Positions 61,649 through 64,000 of a DNA stretch of 64,000 nt are shown here, piece after piece. The DNA comes from Sphingomonas taxi (lineage in GTDB: Bacteria > Pseudomonadota > Alphaproteobacteria > Sphingomonadales > Sphingomonadaceae). How positions within the stretch are numbered: the stretch's first letter is position 1; each line of letters starts with the position of its first letter. A model generated the notes under the pieces. It saw nothing but the letters and a program-made list of their open reading frames with translations. It did not search any database and was not told where the DNA came from. A program made the translations under genes and the position numbers. Location: contig NZ_CP009572.1 of assembly GCF_000764535.1 (NCBI RefSeq), forward strand, positions 62,001-126,000, given 5' to 3'.

Positions 61649-63727
61649 ATGCCTCTTACAACCGGCTTCGTCCGTCGTTTCCGTCCGTCCGCTTTGGGGT
61701 ACGTCCTTGCGATCGGTGCCGCGCCGCTCGCCGCGGAGGCGCAGGACGTCGAGGAGGAACGCGCCGACATCGTCGTGCTCGGCACGCGCAGCACGGTCGA
61801 TCGGACGCTGTCGTCCGATCCGGTGACCGAGCGGATGTCGCAGTCGAGCCGCTCGCTCGAACACGACGTCCTGCAAGCGGCGGGCACGTACCGGCTCAGC
61901 GATGCGCTGGAGCTGGTCAGCGGCTTCAGCCAGCAGAACAATCGCGGCGGTGTCCTCGACAATTTCGCCATCCGCGGCTTTCTCGGCACGCCCGATGGCG
62001 GCGCCGAATTCTACGTCGACGGCTTCGTCGCCAATCGCGGCATGGCGCCGCCCCGTGATCCCGCGACGGTCGAGCGGATCGAGGTGCTGAAAGGGCCCGC
62101 GGGTGCCGTCTTCGGCGACGTCGATCCGGGCGCGCGGGTCAACATCGTCAGCAAGGTGCCGCGCTTCTCGTCGCATGCGCATGCTGCCGTCACCTACGGA
62201 TCGTTCGATACGCGCCGGGCCGAGCTCGATGCGACGGGGCCGATCAGCGACACTCTGGCCGCACGGATCGTCGTCGCGGCGGAGGACAGCGACGGCTGGC
62301 GCGATACCGTCTCGCTCCGGCGCCGCATCGTCTCGCCATCGCTGACCTGGCAGCCCAGCGCGGCGGTTCGCCTGACCTATCTCGGCGAGATCATGCGGTT
62401 CGACACGCCGTTCGATCGCGGCATCCCCGCCGTCGGCGACGATGCCAATGCGCTGCCGCGCTCCAATTATTACGGCGAGCCGGCGAACGGCGTCACGCGG
62501 TTCCGCAATATGCGCCATCAGCTCACCGGCCTCGCGCGGCTCGACACCCGCTGGACGCTGAACGGCGGTGTCGTGTGGCGGACGGGATCGCTCAAGGGCT
62601 TTTCCGCGGATCAGTCGCGGATCGTCGGCACGCAGCTATGGCGCCAGCGCCGGTCGCGCGACTTTGCCGTCGACGATCTGTCCGCACGGCTGGAACTCGC
62701 CGGCGACGTCGGACGGCACCGCGTGAGCCTCGGGCTGAAGGGCTATCGCCTGACCTATGGCGAGCGCTGGATGCGCCGCAATCCCACCGGGGCGGCGCCC
62801 TATGCGGTCGATCTGTACGATCCTGCGCCAACCTATGGCGCGATCGCCGCGCCGCTTCTGCCCTTCACCAACAACGACGAGCGCCGCTGGGCCGGCACGC
62901 TCTACGTGCAGGACATGTGGGACGCGACCGATCGGCTCACCCTCGTCGGTGGGGCCAGGATCGATCCCTATCGCCAGACGATCGTCAACAACACCACGGG
63001 CGGTACCGGACGCACCGTCGACGCGCCGGTCAAGTTCCGCGCCGGCGCGCGTTATGCGGTGGACGACCATGTCTCCGTCCACGCCAATTGGGGTGAGTCC
63101 TTCCTCCTCAACTCGGGCACCGGCCGGACCGGGGAGGGGTTCGCCCCCGAACAGGCGCGCGGCTATGAAGTGGGCGTTGCCGGACGCTGGCAAGGACTGG
63201 ACGTCGGCCTGACCTGGTTCGACATTGCGAAGACGAACATCCTGACCACCGATCCCATCGACGCCGGGTTCAATGCGCCGGTGGGCGAGTTGAACAGCCG
63301 GGGTGTCGAGGTCGACGCCTCGCTGCGCCTGGGGCAGCGCTGGCAGGTCGTCGCCAATTACGCCTGGGTCGATGCACGCAACGACGACGCGGCCTTCGCG
63401 ACGCCGCGGGTCCTCGGCGTTCCCGCCCATGCCGGCACCGTGTTCGTGGTGCACCACCTGCCGCTGGCGAACCGCACATGGCAGCTCAGCGGCGGCATCG
63501 GCTATGTCGGCGACCGCGCCGGATCGCTCGACGCCGTGCCGCTGGTGCTGCCCGACTACGTCAAGGCGAAGGCCGCGATCGAGGCGCCGGTGTCCGACGT
63601 GCTGCACGTCCGGCTCGAAGCGGACAACCTCTTCGACGCCCGCTATGCCGCAAGTTCCTACAGCAGGTTGTGGGTCTTCCCCGGCGCACCGCGAACGGTG
63701 CGCGCGTCCTTGCGGATCGGGCTCTGA
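61649..63727 (+). CDS. TonB-dependent siderophore-type receptor
   Basis: 692 aa from MPLTTGFVRRFRPSALG, with GGAG five bases before; the frame opens at 61499. Signal peptide ending AEAQD; TonB-box-like ADIVVLGTRS; plug with DALELVSGFSQQNNRGGVLD, FAIRGFLGTPDGGAEFYVDG, IEVLKGPAGAVFGDVDPGAR; siderophore-receptor barrel (ARYAVDDHVSVHANWGESFL, EQARGYEVGVAGRW) ending RTVRASLRIGL. Divergent from the peptidase at 61495, with a 153-base spacer. Confidence 0.92.
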   Translation: MPLTTGFVRRFRPSALGYVLAIGAAPLAAEAQDVEEERADIVVLGTRSTVDRTLSSDPVTERMSQSSRSLEHDVLQAAGTYRLSDALELVSGFSQQNNRGGVLDNFAIRGFLGTPDGGAEFYVDGFVANRGMAPPRDPATVERIEVLKGPAGAVFGDVDPGARVNIVSKVPRFSSHAHAAVTYGSFDTRRAELDATGPISDTLAARIVVAAEDSDGWRDTVSLRRRIVSPSLTWQPSAAVRLTYLGEIMRFDTPFDRGIPAVGDDANALPRSNYYGEPANGVTRFRNMRHQLTGLARLDTRWTLNGGVVWRTGSLKGFSADQSRIVGTQLWRQRRSRDFAVDDLSARLELAGDVGRHRVSLGLKGYRLTYGERWMRRNPTGAAPYAVDLYDPAPTYGAIAAPLLPFTNNDERRWAGTLYVQDMWDATDRLTLVGGARIDPYRQTIVNNTTGGTGRTVDAPVKFRAGARYAVDDHVSVHANWGESFLLNSGTGRTGEGFAPEQARGYEVGVAGRWQGLDVGLTWFDIAKTNILTTDPIDAGFNAPVGELNSRGVEVDASLRLGQRWQVVANYAWVDARNDDAAFATPRVLGVPAHAGTVFVVHHLPLANRTWQLSGGIGYVGDRAGSLDAVPLVLPDYVKAKAAIEAPVSDVLHVRLEADNLFDARYAASSYSRLWVFPGAPRTVRASLRIGL

Positions 63728-63751
63728 CCACGCCGACGCACGGCGTTTCGT

Positions 63752-63892
63752 CTAAGCGAAATTACCCAGTTTATCGGCCTCGTCATCGGGCAGATCATGC
63801 TCCGCCGGACTGTCGTTCGGCATGCCGGTGCCCGGCTCGGTGGACATATCGCCGGGGTCGGGCTCGTTGCCCGGAATGCGGATCGGGTTCAT
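63752..63892 (-). CDS. Tiny acidic protein
   Basis: 46 codons: MNPIRIPGNEPDPGDMSTEP, then GTGMPNDSPAEHDLPDDEAD, KLGNFA. AGAGGA lies upstream of the ATG. Strongly acidic, Pro-rich, no hydrophobic core, so probably disordered. Third-position GC is high, as in real genes here. No family recognised. Confidence 0.5.
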   Translation of the reverse strand: MNPIRIPGNEPDPGDMSTEPGTGMPNDSPAEHDLPDDEADKLGNFA

Positions 63893-64000
63893 CGTCTCGT
63901 CCTCTGCTGTACCGTGCAAACGCACGAGCGCGCAGAAACGGCACCGACGGTCCGGCGCGCGAAGGGGGCCAGTCGCCCGTTCGGCTAACGTCCTGATGAA

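Noticed and set aside
1..64000. CRISPR arrays, tRNA/rRNA genes, prophage or integrase genes
   Set aside because: No regularly spaced repeats, no tRNA cloverleaf or rRNA-like stretch, and no phage or transposase proteins were recognised on either strand.

Overview
The window reads as a chromosomal piece of a sphingomonad (Sphingomonadaceae, Alphaproteobacteria). The basis is high GC with strong GC3 bias, five TonB-dependent receptors in 64 kb, FecI/FecR-type signalling, a sphingan-type exopolysaccharide (EPS) export set, and a dispersed repeat built on the arms TGAGCCTGTCGAAG/CTTCGACAGGCTCA. This is inference from gene content; no rRNA or tRNA gene was recognised that would fix the genus.

Layout. 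1-2616: an ECF sigma factor, FecR anti-sigma and TonB receptor with signalling domain, coupled by ATGA and GTGA overlaps; the receptor runs off the left edge. 2928-3261: a ynfA/UPF0060 gene broken by one extra base. 3299-33158: a large EPS locus. It holds two MOP flippases (3299-4825 and 14291-16237), a GT8-like, a GT2 and a GT4-type glycosyltransferase, a polytopic polymerase (6260) and an O-antigen-ligase/polymerase (24724), sugar-nucleotide enzymes (GalE, UDP-glucuronate decarboxylase, UDP-glucose dehydrogenase, giving UDP-Gal, UDP-GlcA and UDP-Xyl), two acyltransferase-3 proteins, and a minus-strand export operon (Wza/GumB lipoprotein, small secreted protein, outer-membrane barrel, Wzc-like BY-kinase, small membrane protein). 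Near it lie a SleB-type cell wall hydrolase, a LapG-like cysteine protease, a PilZ protein and a TonB receptor. No priming sugar-phosphate transferase and no rhamnose pathway are in view, so the repeat unit must be started by an enzyme encoded elsewhere.

33310-36111: a PPP-family phosphatase and a clan-A glycoside-hydrolase lipoprotein, a candidate EPS-trimming enzyme. 36180-42379: a siderophore-type receptor, several unknowns, an outer-membrane barrel remnant and a TorF-like protein. 42404-46903: signalling genes (lone receiver, GAF-degenerate GGDEF-EAL protein, hybrid histidine kinase). 47248-48372: small lipoprotein and L,D-transpeptidase. 48534-52505: alpha/beta hydrolase, AraC regulator, DUF4142 protein and catalase-like protein, with looser base composition and long gaps, possibly acquired. 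53158-57021: Rap1a/Tai-like, MmcQ/YjbR, a divergent AraC-SDR pair and a sorbosone-dehydrogenase-like protein. 57104-61495: S41 peptidase, molbindin (TOBE), ModE-like repressor and a TonB receptor with TATAT-type inverted and direct repeats in its promoter. 61649-63727: another siderophore-type receptor.

Most interesting: (1) the second flippase is fused in frame to a Fur/Zur-like domain that keeps both CxxC pairs; (2) the split ModE/molbindin pair next to a TonB receptor whose promoter carries Mo-box-like sites, suggesting a molybdenum-controlled outer-membrane transporter; (3) a 38-codon membrane peptide whose ribosome binding site is sequestered by a 12-bp hairpin; (4) a set of tiny genes, one with a TTG start and an ideal ribosome binding site.
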